Shown here piece after piece: positions 8,393 to 16,086 of a stretch of 27,378 nucleotides of DNA. Every line of letters begins with the position of its first letter. The stretch's first letter is position 1. The stretch lies in the NCBI RefSeq assembly GCF_946479415.1, contig NZ_CAMLFY010000055.1, forward strand, positions 1-27,378. Direction: 5' to 3'. The DNA comes from an uncultured Shinella sp. Lineage in GTDB: Bacteria; Pseudomonadota; Alphaproteobacteria; Rhizobiales; Rhizobiaceae. The notes beneath the pieces are model-generated. The model was not told the origin of the DNA and made no database searches. It saw only the letters and a program-made list of their open reading frames with translations. The translations under genes were made by a program, and so were the position numbers.

Positions 8393-9400
8393 ATGCGTTT
8401 GCACGATGACATCGACGAGCCGCTGTTTCCCGACGAGGGCGGCGACAATCTGCAGGGCGTCGGCCTGCTGCGCAGCGGCCTGAAACTCAACCATCTGCGC
8501 ATGATCGTCGCCATCGAAGAGCATAAGCAGGTCAGTGCTGCGGCGGATGTGCTGAACATCACGCAACCCGCCGCCTCCCGCATGCTGACGGAAATGGAGA
8601 CGATCCTCAAGGCGCAGCTCTGCGAGCGCGTCTCGCGCGGCGTGGCGCTGACGGCCTTCGGCCGAGCCTTTGCCCGGCGGGCGCGCACCATCCTGCTCGA
8701 ACTGCGCGAGGTCGACCGCGAGCTATCGGCGCTGAAATCCGGCACGGGCGGCTCGGTCTATCTCGGCTCCGTCACCGCGCCGGCAATCAGCCTTGCCGTG
8801 CCGGCGATCCAGCAGGTCAGCGCCGCCTATCCGGGCATCGAGGTGAATGTGCGCGTCGAGACGAGCAACGTGCTCGCCCGCGAGATGCTCGCCGCCCGGC
8901 AGGACTTCATCATCGCCCGCGTGCCCGACGACCTCAATCCGCGCCTGTTCAACGTCACCGAAATCGGTATCGAAAAGTCCTGCCTCATCGTGCGCAAAGG
9001 CCATCCGCTGACCGAAAAGCCGGTCGTCGGCCTTGCGGATCTTCCGCATTTCGACTGGGTGTTCCAGCCGGCCGGCACGCTTTTGCGCCGCCGCATCGAG
9101 GAACTGTTCATCGCCGATGGCGTGCCGCTGCCTTCCACCGTCGTCAACACCTCGTCGATCCTGCTGACCACCGCGATCGTCTGCGGCTCGAACGCCATTG
9201 CGCCTGTCGCCCGCGACATGGCCGTCTTCATCGCCGATGTCGGTGCGCAGGCGGGCGAGATCAGCATTCTCAACACGGATTTCGATATCGACATCAAACC
9301 TTACAGCCTGATTTCCGTGAAAGGCCGGGCGCTCCCCCCGAGCGCCAAATTGCTCTATGATCTCATCCTGCAACGCAGCCGGATGCTTTCACCGGACTGA
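8393..9400 (+). CDS. gbpR: GbpR, LysR-type regulator of chvE
   Basis: A 335-residue LysR-family regulator. About 30 N-terminal residues precede the winged helix-turn-helix (roughly 32-90; AADVLNITQPAASRML is the recognition region). A two-lobed effector-binding domain follows from about residue 100. The ATG at 8393 follows GAGGTAA by 5 nt. It is transcribed away from chvE, which matches the known gbpR-chvE arrangement of Agrobacterium, where it activates chvE in response to sugars such as galactose and arabinose. The gene downstream starts only 15 nt after it and may be co-transcribed. Confidence 0.92.
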   Translation: MRLHDDIDEPLFPDEGGDNLQGVGLLRSGLKLNHLRMIVAIEEHKQVSAAADVLNITQPAASRMLTEMETILKAQLCERVSRGVALTAFGRAFARRARTILLELREVDRELSALKSGTGGSVYLGSVTAPAISLAVPAIQQVSAAYPGIEVNVRVETSNVLAREMLAARQDFIIARVPDDLNPRLFNVTEIGIEKSCLIVRKGHPLTEKPVVGLADLPHFDWVFQPAGTLLRRRIEELFIADGVPLPSTVVNTSSILLTTAIVCGSNAIAPVARDMAVFIADVGAQAGEISILNTDFDIDIKPYSLISVKGRALPPSAKLLYDLILQRSRMLSPD

Positions 9401-9415
9401 ACGGAGAAAGACATC

Positions 9416-9919
9416 ATGTTCGGCCTGACCGTTTTCGAATCCGTGCTGGAAAGACTGAAGGCCGAGGCACACCAGGCCGAGGAAGATGCAGCCGAAGAGG
9501 CTGTGGACGACGACGGCCCCGGCGAGATTCGCGGCCTGACCTCGGGCTTCGCCGGCATCGGCACCGGCAGCACCTTCGTCTCCGGCTCGCAGGCGGCGGC
9601 GGCCTATCTCGACCTCTACGAGGCGCCGCGCCCTGCGGAGCCTGAGCCGCAGCCAGCGCCCGAGCCTCCCCCTGCCCCGCCGCCGCATCTCATGCGCACC
9701 GCACCGGACGAGATTGCGGAGGATCTGGCCCTGACCGGCAAGGAAGGCGTGGACGACCTTCTCGCCCGTCGCCGCAGCTTCGCCCGCGAAAACCATCCCG
9801 ATCGCGCGCCGGAAGACCTGCGCGCCAACGCGACGCTGCGCATGAAGATCGCCAACATGCTGATCGACGAGACGATCCGGAGACTAAGGGTGGAAGAGAG
9901 CCTCGGGCTTTCGCGCTAG
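9416..9919 (+). CDS. J-domain-like protein of unknown function
   Basis: A 167-residue protein with three parts: an acidic helical N-terminus (1-40), a Gly/Pro-rich linker (40-95, with a Pro/Glu run at 72-91), and a C-terminal helix-HPD-helix region. In that last part, ARENHPDRAPEDL with His127-Pro128-Asp129, followed by KIANMLIDETIRRL, has the pattern of helices II and III of DnaJ J domains. It has no Cys-rich or substrate-binding domain, so it would be a minimal DnaK co-chaperone or only a fold relative. The ATG follows GGAGAAAG. It lies 15 nt after gbpR and overlaps the opposing gene by 4 nt at its stop. Confidence 0.8.
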   Translation: MFGLTVFESVLERLKAEAHQAEEDAAEEAVDDDGPGEIRGLTSGFAGIGTGSTFVSGSQAAAAYLDLYEAPRPAEPEPQPAPEPPPAPPPHLMRTAPDEIAEDLALTGKEGVDDLLARRRSFARENHPDRAPEDLRANATLRMKIANMLIDETIRRLRVEESLGLSR

Positions 9920-10137
9920 CTCTTCGTCTCCTCCGGCGGCTTGGCGGCCGGATCGGAAGGCTTGAAGAACAGGATGAGATTGGCGAAGGCGTAGGCGGTC
10001 ACGACGAGGAAGATCGTCGCCCAGGTCTGTTCGCCATTGTAGAATTCGACACCCGTCCACGCCGCGCAGGACCCGACCAGCAGCACCCTCCGCCAGAGCG
10101 GACGGTAGAACGGATGATCGGGGTCGATGAACTTCAT
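9916..10137 (-). CDS. Small membrane protein, unknown function
   Basis: A 73-residue protein. A short polar N-terminus (MKFIDPDHPFYRPLWRR) leads into a hydrophobic segment at about 18-32. A second, stronger one lies at about 39-60 (ATIFLVVTAYAFANLILFF). The tail is charged and Pro-rich. The ATG at 10137 follows GAGGAGA by 7 nt, a strong ribosome site, which supports a real gene. Its stop overlaps the stop of the opposing J-domain-like gene. It lies 60 nt after the PanB-like gene on the same strand, past a weak hairpin, so it may be a distal part of that operon. No function is assigned. Confidence 0.75.
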   Translation of the reverse strand: MKFIDPDHPFYRPLWRRVLLVGSCAAWTGVEFYNGEQTWATIFLVVTAYAFANLILFFKPSDPAAKPPEETKS

Positions 10138-10170
10138 GAATGTCTCCTCACGCCTTCAGGCCTACATAGG

Positions 10171-10194
10171 CGGTTTTCCAGCGCGAGGAAACCG
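10171..10194 (-). terminator. Weak hairpin after the PanB-like gene
   Basis: CGGTTTTCC pairs with GGAAACCG (8 bp with one bulged T, 7-nt loop) immediately after the stop of the PanB-like gene. No T-run follows on the minus strand. It may be a Rho-dependent pause or 3' stabiliser. Confidence 0.35.
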
Positions 10195-10197
10195 GCT

Positions 10198-10992
10198 TCA
10201 TGATGGAAGGCGATCAAGAAAAGCGGCAAGCTCCGACGGCTCGATGCCGACGAGATGGCCTTTTTCCGGATAGGCGCCGGAGCGCACGTCCCCGGCATAT
10301 TCGCGGAAGGCGGCGATGCGCTCCTGCTGGAGACGATCATATTCCGCTGCGAAATTGCGGTAAACCTTGGCATGGCGTGGGTAGTGGCCGCGATTCTGGC
10401 CGAGCACATCGTCGGCGAAGAGATATTGCGCATCGCAGCCCGTGCCGGCGCCCATGGAAAGCATGACGAGCGACGTCCTGGCGCTGATCGCCGCCGCGAT
10501 CTCGCCCGGCACGACCTCGATCTCGGCGGCGAAGGCCCCGGCTTCCTCCAGCGCCTTCACCTGCCGGAAGATTTCCAGCGCGCTGTCCGCCGTCTTGCCG
10601 ACGGCGCGAAAACCGCCCGTCCACGTGGCCTTGGAGGGGATAAGGCCGACATGGCCGCAGACCGGAATGCCCTCCTCGCGCAGGCGCCGCACGGTGGAAA
10701 GGCCGGCCGCGCAATAGACCGCATCGCCCCCTGCCCGCATCGCCTGGAACGCCCCGCGCAGATAGTCGTCGGCGGTGATGAAGTCGCCGTATTCCAGGCC
10801 CGGAAAGGCGAACACGGTGGGTGCCGCCTCGCGGAAAGCCGGCCCGAGCAGAGCGGGCGGCACGGAGACGAGGTCGATGCCCGCCTGCTCGGCGGCTTCA
10901 GCCTCTTCCAGCGTGACGACGCGCAGCATGGTGAGCTGGCGCTTGCCCTTCATCGCCTGAATATCGGCAACGGTCGGTCTCTTGGTCTTCAT
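10198..10992 (-). CDS. PanB-family protein with altered active site
   Basis: A 264-residue member of the ketopantoate hydroxymethyltransferase (PanB)/PEP-mutase superfamily, recognisable from AFQAMRAGGDAV, GIPVCGHVGLIP and EIEVVPGEIA. Against E. coli PanB, aligned by eye, His136 and Glu181 have counterparts (His114, Glu159). The Mg2+ ligands Asp45, Asp84 and Glu114 fall on Pro, Gly65 and Ala95, and Lys112 falls on Tyr93. It should therefore not be called a standard pantothenate enzyme. The ATG at 10992 follows GGAGGACATC; longer N-termini lack a ribosome site. It is the fourth gene of the mocD-mocE-mocF operon, 19 nt after mocF. A one-carbon role linked to oxidative demethylation is possible but unproven. 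Confidence 0.8.
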   Translation of the reverse strand: MKTKRPTVADIQAMKGKRQLTMLRVVTLEEAEAAEQAGIDLVSVPPALLGPAFREAAPTVFAFPGLEYGDFITADDYLRGAFQAMRAGGDAVYCAAGLSTVRRLREEGIPVCGHVGLIPSKATWTGGFRAVGKTADSALEIFRQVKALEEAGAFAAEIEVVPGEIAAAISARTSLVMLSMGAGTGCDAQYLFADDVLGQNRGHYPRHAKVYRNFAAEYDRLQQERIAAFREYAGDVRSGAYPEKGHLVGIEPSELAAFLDRLPS

Positions 10993-11011
10993 GATGTCCT
11001 CCGGAACGCCG

Positions 11012-12235
11012 TTACGCGGCGAGCAGTTTCTTGAGCTTCGTTTCCGGCGCGGCGAGCGCTGCCGGATCGGGATGAATGCGGGCGGCAATCAGCATTTCGG
11101 CGAGACGGATGTCACGCGCCACCGCATTGCCCGGCCCGATGCCGCTTGCCGCAATCAGCCGGCCATCGGCATCGAGATGAAAGAGAATGAAGGCGCCCTT
11201 GCCCATGTCGCGGCGGACCGTGCTGACGGCGCCATCGGCAAGGCCGGCGATCTGCAGCGTCATGTCGTATTGATCCGACCAGAACCACGGCACGGCGACA
11301 TGGACATCCGTGCCGCCCAGCATGTTGGCGGCGGCAAGCTGACCCTGCTCCTGCGCATTGCGCCAGGATTCGAGCCGGATGCGGCGATCGCCATAAAGCG
11401 GCAGCGGATAGGAGGTGCAGTCGCCCGCGGCGAAGATATCGGGATCGGAGGTGCGCAACAGGCCATCGACGGCGATGCCGTTTTCCACCGTCAAGCCTGC
11501 GGCTTCCGCGAGTTCCGTATTCGGCACGGCACCGATGCCGACGACGAGCAGATTGGCACTGACGACGCGGCCATCGCCCAGCGAAATCACCACCTCGCCT
11601 GCCCGCCCCTCGACACCGGCCACCTTGGCACCGCAGAGAATGTCCACGCCCTCGGCGGCATGACGGCTGGCGACGATTTCGGCGATCTCTGCCGGCACGC
11701 CACGGGTGAGCACCCGCGGCAGGCCCTCCACCAGCGTGACGCGCGCGCCCAGCTTGCGGGCGCTGGCGGCAAGCTCCAGCCCGATGAAGCCACCGCCGAG
11801 AATGGCGACATGGCTCCCTTCGACGAGATGTTCGCGAATACGCGCGGCATCGTCATGGCTGCGCAGCGCAAGGATGCGCCCGCCATGGGCCGCGCCCGGC
11901 AGGGTGCGCGGACGCGCGCCGGTGGCCAGCAGCAACCTGTCATAGGGAATGACGGTGCCATCGCTCAACACCACACGCTTTGCGGCGCGGTCGATCTCGG
12001 ACACGGTGCGGCCAAGCAGCAGGTCGATGCCGGCTTCGACATAACGCTCCGGTTCGGCGACGAATTTAGGGCCGGCGCCGGCCACCAGCGCCTCCTTGGA
12101 AAGCGGCGGACGCTCATAGGGCAGATGCGTTTCGCCGCCGATCAGGGTCAGCGTGCCGTCAAAGCCCTTTTCACGCAGGGCAAAGGCTGCGCGCGCGCCG
12201 CATTCGCCGGCGCCGACGATCACGAAATTCGCCAT
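11012..12235 (-). CDS. mocF: MocF-like NAD(P)H:ferredoxin reductase (FAD)
   Basis: A 407-residue flavoprotein of the ferredoxin/rubredoxin-reductase type that supplies electrons to Rieske oxygenase systems. It has an FAD-binding motif at the N-terminus (VGAGECGARAA, residues 7-17), PYERPPLSKE typical of this family, an NAD(P)-binding GGGFIGLELAA near 150, and the second FAD motif FAAGDCTSYP near 270. The C-terminal domain is also typical. The ATG at 12235 follows AGGAAACC and lies 9 nt after mocE. Adjacent to a Rieske ferredoxin and a histidine-box oxygenase it completes a three-part electron chain, as in rhizopine mocDEF. The reductase family is certain; the moc name rests on gene order. Confidence 0.88.
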   Translation of the reverse strand: MANFVIVGAGECGARAAFALREKGFDGTLTLIGGETHLPYERPPLSKEALVAGAGPKFVAEPERYVEAGIDLLLGRTVSEIDRAAKRVVLSDGTVIPYDRLLLATGARPRTLPGAAHGGRILALRSHDDAARIREHLVEGSHVAILGGGFIGLELAASARKLGARVTLVEGLPRVLTRGVPAEIAEIVASRHAAEGVDILCGAKVAGVEGRAGEVVISLGDGRVVSANLLVVGIGAVPNTELAEAAGLTVENGIAVDGLLRTSDPDIFAAGDCTSYPLPLYGDRRIRLESWRNAQEQGQLAAANMLGGTDVHVAVPWFWSDQYDMTLQIAGLADGAVSTVRRDMGKGAFILFHLDADGRLIAASGIGPGNAVARDIRLAEMLIAARIHPDPAALAAPETKLKKLLAA

Positions 12236-12244
12236 GATGGTTTC

Positions 12245-12559
<315 letters not shown>

Positions 12560-12585
12560 GGGTCTCTCCTCCAGGAAATCAGATG

Positions 12586-13671
12586 TTATTCGGCGGCGGC
12601 GAAGGCCGGCTCGGCGTGGAACTCTTCCTTGTAGGGTCGCGCCGTCTCGGGCAGGTCGCGCTCGAGGAAGTAATCCTCGTTGCGCAGCTGGCGCAGGAAG
12701 GCCGGCAGCATTTCCCGGTAGCCGTGCCATAGGGACGGGTTCGGCGCCGGCAGGTCATGCTTGATCATGGCGTGCAGCCGCGGCAGGGCATGATAGGGCA
12801 CCATCGGGAACATGTGATGCTCTACATGGTAGTTCATGTTCCAGTAGATGAAGCGGCTCACCGGGTTCATGTAGACGGTGCGGCTGTTCAGGCGGTGGTC
12901 GATGACATTGTCGGCAAGACCGCCGTGCTGCAACAGGCCCGTCATGACGTGGTGCCAGGCGCCGTAGAGCCTGGGCAGGCCGATGAACATGGCCGGCAGG
13001 ATCGAGTGAAAGGCAAAGCAGGCGGCGATCGTCGCGAGATAGATGGCGAGCCAGATCCGGGCGATGCGAATCGCCTTGCCCTGCTCCATTTCGGGAACGA
13101 AGGTCTTTTCAGCCTCGCTCATGACGCCGGCCGCATTGCGCACCATGTCGATGACGGCATGCCAGGCATCGAGAATGCCGAAGAAATTCAGCACGAGGCG
13201 CAGAAGGTCCGGCGGGCGCATGACGGCGATCTCGGGGTCGCGGCCGACGATGACCGTGTCCGTGTGGTGGCGCGTATGGCTCCAGCGCCAGGTCACCGGA
13301 TTGCGCATGATCATGAAACAGGCGATCTGGTAGACGGCGTCGTTCATCCACATCGTCTTGAAGGCCGTGCCGTGGCCGCATTCGTGCCAGCGGCTGTCCG
13401 AGGCCGAGCCGTAGAGCACGCCATAGATCAGGAAGAACGGCACCGCGGCCCAGCTTCCCCAGAACCACGCACCGAGCGCGCCGGAGACGAGCATGGCACC
13501 GAGCCAGATCGCGGTGTCGCGAAGGGCCGGTGCGTCGCTGCGCTGCATCAGCGCCTTCATCTCCTTGCGCGCAACATCGGTGTGGTACCACTCGGCCGCG
13601 GCCAGACCATTGGCAACGGCCGCCTCGGCGTCGCGCCCCAGAAGGCTGTAGTCCCGCTTCGTCGGCTTCAT
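12586..13671 (-). CDS. mocD: MocD-like histidine-box membrane oxygenase (fatty acid desaturase fold)
   Basis: A 361-residue membrane di-iron oxygenase. Three histidine boxes are intact: H96ECGH100, H132TRHH136 and H282VEHH286, with another His at 249. Hydrophobic segments near 55-70, 75-90, 205-232 form the expected membrane core. The ATG at 13671 follows GGGAGGAAC and is the first start with a ribosome site. In rhizopine users MocD with MocE and MocF forms the oxygenase proposed to remove the O-methyl group of 3-O-methyl-scyllo-inosamine. Here it heads the leftward operon, divergent from a LacI-type regulator and near inositol transport genes, which fits demethylation of a methylated inositol derivative. 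A lipid desaturase is the alternative, but lipid genes are absent. Confidence 0.87.
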   Translation of the reverse strand: MKPTKRDYSLLGRDAEAAVANGLAAAEWYHTDVARKEMKALMQRSDAPALRDTAIWLGAMLVSGALGAWFWGSWAAVPFFLIYGVLYGSASDSRWHECGHGTAFKTMWMNDAVYQIACFMIMRNPVTWRWSHTRHHTDTVIVGRDPEIAVMRPPDLLRLVLNFFGILDAWHAVIDMVRNAAGVMSEAEKTFVPEMEQGKAIRIARIWLAIYLATIAACFAFHSILPAMFIGLPRLYGAWHHVMTGLLQHGGLADNVIDHRLNSRTVYMNPVSRFIYWNMNYHVEHHMFPMVPYHALPRLHAMIKHDLPAPNPSLWHGYREMLPAFLRQLRNEDYFLERDLPETARPYKEEFHAEPAFAAAE

Positions 13672-13760
13672 CGCTGTTCCTCCCGCAAGGCGCTGTCCGA
13701 GGACCCGCCGTATCTGATGGACAAACGATAGCGCCGCTGCTTGCATCTCTCAATCCTGCC

Positions 13761-13813
13761 ATGATAGAATGCGTCAAATTCCATCATTCGCTATCATTTC
13801 GCGCTGATGGAAA
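13761..13813. promoter_or_regulatory. Operator cluster between mocD and the LacI-type regulator
   Basis: Several copies of one half-site lie here: TGATAGAAT (13762-13770), ATTCCATCA (13778-13786) and TGATGGAAA (13805-13813). TTCCATCA and TGATGGAA form a perfect 8-bp inverted repeat with an 18-nt spacer, and ATGATAG/CTATCAT (13761-13767, 13791-13797) form another 7-bp pair. The cluster sits between the divergent genes and close to the regulator's start, so it probably controls both directions. Binding by the adjacent LacI-type protein is inferred. Confidence 0.55.
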
Positions 13814-13831
13814 GATTTCACGGAGAGAGCC

Positions 13832-14863
13832 ATGGCATCGCGGCCGACAATTTCGGATCTTGCGCAGGCGGCCGGCGTCAGCGTCGCAACGGTCGACCGG
13901 GTGCTGAACGGTCGCCACAAGGTGCGCGAGGAGACGGCGCGCCGCGTCTATGAAGCCGCCAATGCCATCGGCTATCACGCGCTCGGCCTCATCCGGCAGC
14001 GGGTGTTCGAGGATCTGCCGCAATATCGGCTCGGCTTCAGCTTCCAGCGTCCCAACCAGGCCTTCTACCAGAACTTCGCCCGCGAGATCGAAATCGCCTG
14101 CAATGCCTGCACGGTTGCCCGCATCGTGCCGCAGATCGAGTTCATCAATGCGCAGACGCCGGCCGCGATGACCGAAATGCTGCGCCAGCTTTCGACGCGC
14201 AACCAGGCGCTCGCCGTCGTCGCACCTGACTATCCCGCCACGACGACCATGGCGGAAGACCTGAAAAATCGCGGCATTCCGCTGTTCTGCCTGCTCTCCG
14301 ACTTCGCCATGGACATCCGCCAGGGCTATATCGGCCTCAACAATATGAAGGTCGGCCGCACCGCTGCCTGGATGATCGCGCGCGGCGCCAAGCGCCCCGG
14401 TAAGGTGGCGATCTTCGTCGGCAGCCACCGCTTCCACGGCCATGAACTGCGCGAGATCGGCTTCCGCTCCTTCTTCCGTGAGAAGGGCCAGGGCTTCGAG
14501 GTGCTCGACACGCTGGTCAATCTCGACACCAGCGAGATCACCCACGAGGCAACCGCCAACCTGCTTGCACAGCACCCCGATCTCGTCGGCCTCTATGTGG
14601 CGGGCGGCGGCATGGAGGGCGCGATTTCGGCGGTGCGCGAGGAAGGTTTTGCCGGCCGTATCCAGCTCATCGTCAACGAACTGACGCCGGAATCGAAGGC
14701 CGGCCTTGCCGACGATGTCGTGACCATGGCGATCAGCACGCCGCTCTCAGCGCTCTGCCGAGACCTCGTCTCGCTGATGGTGACGGCGATCGAGAAGGGT
14801 GAAAATGCCGTGCCCGGCCAGACCTTCCTGCCCTTCGATCTCTTCACGCCGGAAAATATCTGA
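13832..14863 (+). CDS. LacI-family transcriptional regulator of the inositol/moc locus
   Basis: A 343-residue LacI-type repressor. The helix-turn-helix is at about 6-26 (TISDLAQAAGVSVATVDRVL), followed by a hinge and a periplasmic-binding-like sugar domain from about 65. The ATG at 13832 follows GGAGAGAG. The ligand domain resembles those that bind sugars or cyclitols; its ligand cannot be read from the sequence. It diverges from mocD and is followed 162 nt later by the IolI-like gene. The half-site repeats in its own promoter and upstream of the isomerase gene suggest autoregulation and control of the locus in response to an inositol-type inducer. Confidence 0.9.
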   Translation: MASRPTISDLAQAAGVSVATVDRVLNGRHKVREETARRVYEAANAIGYHALGLIRQRVFEDLPQYRLGFSFQRPNQAFYQNFAREIEIACNACTVARIVPQIEFINAQTPAAMTEMLRQLSTRNQALAVVAPDYPATTTMAEDLKNRGIPLFCLLSDFAMDIRQGYIGLNNMKVGRTAAWMIARGAKRPGKVAIFVGSHRFHGHELREIGFRSFFREKGQGFEVLDTLVNLDTSEITHEATANLLAQHPDLVGLYVAGGGMEGAISAVREEGFAGRIQLIVNELTPESKAGLADDVVTMAISTPLSALCRDLVSLMVTAIEKGENAVPGQTFLPFDLFTPENI

Positions 14864-14877
14864 CGCATCTTTGAGAG

Positions 14878-14887
14878 AATTCCATCA
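14878..14887. promoter_or_regulatory. Further half-site upstream of the IolI-like gene
   Basis: AATTCCATCA is identical over 10 bases to 13777-13786 in the mocD/regulator promoter. It lies 15 nt after the regulator's stop and about 140 nt before the isomerase start. Only a single half-site is obvious, so binding would be weak or cooperative. Confidence 0.4.
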
Positions 14888-15025
14888 CGGCCTCTTGCTA
14901 ATCTTTCAGCAATGAGAGCGGCATCGCCACCTTGGCCTTTGACGTCCGTCAAGCGTATCCCGATCCTCACATGTGCATGCGAGGCCGCCCTGTCGGTGGC
15001 CCCGAGACCGGAGGACACCCATTCC

Positions 15026-15832
15026 ATGCCGACTTTCGCCATCAACCACATGACGGCGCCCGCCCTCAAGCTCGACGCCTTCTTCGCGCTCGCCGTCTCG
15101 CTCGGCACCAGCGCCGTCGAAATCCGCAACGACCTTGATGGCAATGCCATTCTCGACGGCACGACGCCCGCCGAGGTCAAGGCGCTTGCCGAGCGCCACG
15201 GCATCACGATCATCTCGATCAATGCCCTGCAGCGTTTCAACGAGTGGACGCCCGCCCGCGCCGCCGAGGCCAGGGAACTGATAGACTATGCCGCTGCCTG
15301 CGGCGCCAAGGCGCTCGTGCTCGTGCCGAAAAACGACGGCACCGGCCAGGCCGATGGCGAGCGGCAGGCCAACCTTCGCCAGTCCCTGACGGCGCTCAAG
15401 CCGCTGCTCGATGCCGCCGGCATCATCGGCCTCGTCGAACCGCTCGGCTTCGAGATCTGCTCGCTGCGCTCCAAGCGCGAAGCCGTCGAGGCGATCAAGG
15501 CGGTTGGCGGGGAACAGACATTCCGTCTCGTGCACGACACGTTCCACCACCATCTTGCCGGCGAGCCGGAGCTGTTTGCCGATTTCACCGGCCTTGTCCA
15601 CATTTCCGGCGTCGAGGATCCGGCCGTATCGGTTTCCGACATGCGCGACGGCCACCGCGTGCTCGTCAGTCCGGCGGACCGCCTGGCAAACACCGACCAG
15701 ATCAAGGCCTTGCTTGCGGCCGGCTATGCCGGCCCGCTCTCCTTCGAGCCCTTCTCGCCCGCCGTGCATGGTGTGGCCGATCCCAAGTCCGCCGTTGCCG
15801 AAAGCATCGCTTTCATCCGCGAAAACATCTGA
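15026..15832 (+). CDS. IolI-type inosose isomerase (TIM-barrel, xylose-isomerase-like)
   Basis: A 268-residue TIM-barrel protein. It aligns by eye with Bacillus IolI (2-keto-myo-inositol isomerase): ISINALQRFNEW, LVHDTFHHH, VHISGVEDP and LSFEPFSP all have counterparts. The four metal ligands are present as Glu138, Asp171, His192 and Glu241. The ATG at 15026 follows GGAGGAC at 11 nt; an upstream extension lacks a ribosome site. It would interconvert keto-inositols (inososes) produced by inositol dehydrogenases. It is followed by its own hairpin terminator. MocC of rhizopine catabolism belongs to the same broad fold, so a rhizopine-specific isomerase remains possible. Confidence 0.82.
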   Translation: MPTFAINHMTAPALKLDAFFALAVSLGTSAVEIRNDLDGNAILDGTTPAEVKALAERHGITIISINALQRFNEWTPARAAEARELIDYAAACGAKALVLVPKNDGTGQADGERQANLRQSLTALKPLLDAAGIIGLVEPLGFEICSLRSKREAVEAIKAVGGEQTFRLVHDTFHHHLAGEPELFADFTGLVHISGVEDPAVSVSDMRDGHRVLVSPADRLANTDQIKALLAAGYAGPLSFEPFSPAVHGVADPKSAVAESIAFIRENI

Positions 15833-15840
15833 AAATCTTC

Positions 15841-15868
15841 GGCGGCGGAACATTCCGCCGCCCCTTTT
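15841..15868 (+). terminator. Hairpin terminator after the IolI-like gene
   Basis: GGCGGCGG and CCGCCGCC pair around a 6-nt AACATT loop (the inverted repeat extends to GGAA/TTCC), 8 nt after the stop, and are followed by CCCCTTTT. It is a plausible intrinsic terminator that separates the regulator/isomerase unit from the transporter operon. Confidence 0.65.
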
Positions 15869-15932
15869 CCCCAGCTTCGGCGGAAATCCCGTCCCGCAAA
15901 ATGGAACGGGCTTGACGCCATAAGCAGAAAAT

Positions 15933-15958
15933 GGAATAAACATTCCGCAATACGGAAT
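15933..15958. promoter_or_regulatory. GGAA-N6-TTCC operator cluster upstream of ibpA
   Basis: GGAATAAACATTCC (15933-15946) fits the GGAA-N6-TTCC consensus reported for IolR, the RpiR-type inositol repressor of Sinorhizobium meliloti. It overlaps a second dyad ATTCCG-CAATA-CGGAAT (15942-15958), so three alternating half-sites lie in a row. A possible -35 TTGACG is at 15912-15917, which places the cluster over the -10 region, as expected for a repressor. The transcript would have a leader of roughly 130 nt before ibpA. The factor assignment is inferred from the consensus. Confidence 0.6.
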
Positions 15959-16086
15959 TCGCGGTTTGTTTATTCTGTTTTAGCCTTCGCCTCCCGGGAG
16001 GAGCGACGGCCGGGCCGCCCGCAAGGGAAGCCATCCGGATTAAGTGAGTGGTGCGGCCGGACGCCACGTTGAGGAGGAGAACGAAC

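Noticed and set aside
10198..10992. Ordinary pantothenate biosynthesis panB
   Set aside because: Metal ligands and the active-site lysine are absent by alignment, and panC is not adjacent.
12586..13671. Fatty acid desaturase of membrane lipid metabolism
   Set aside because: The fold fits, but the linked Rieske ferredoxin, reductase and inositol genes favour a MocD-type oxygenase.
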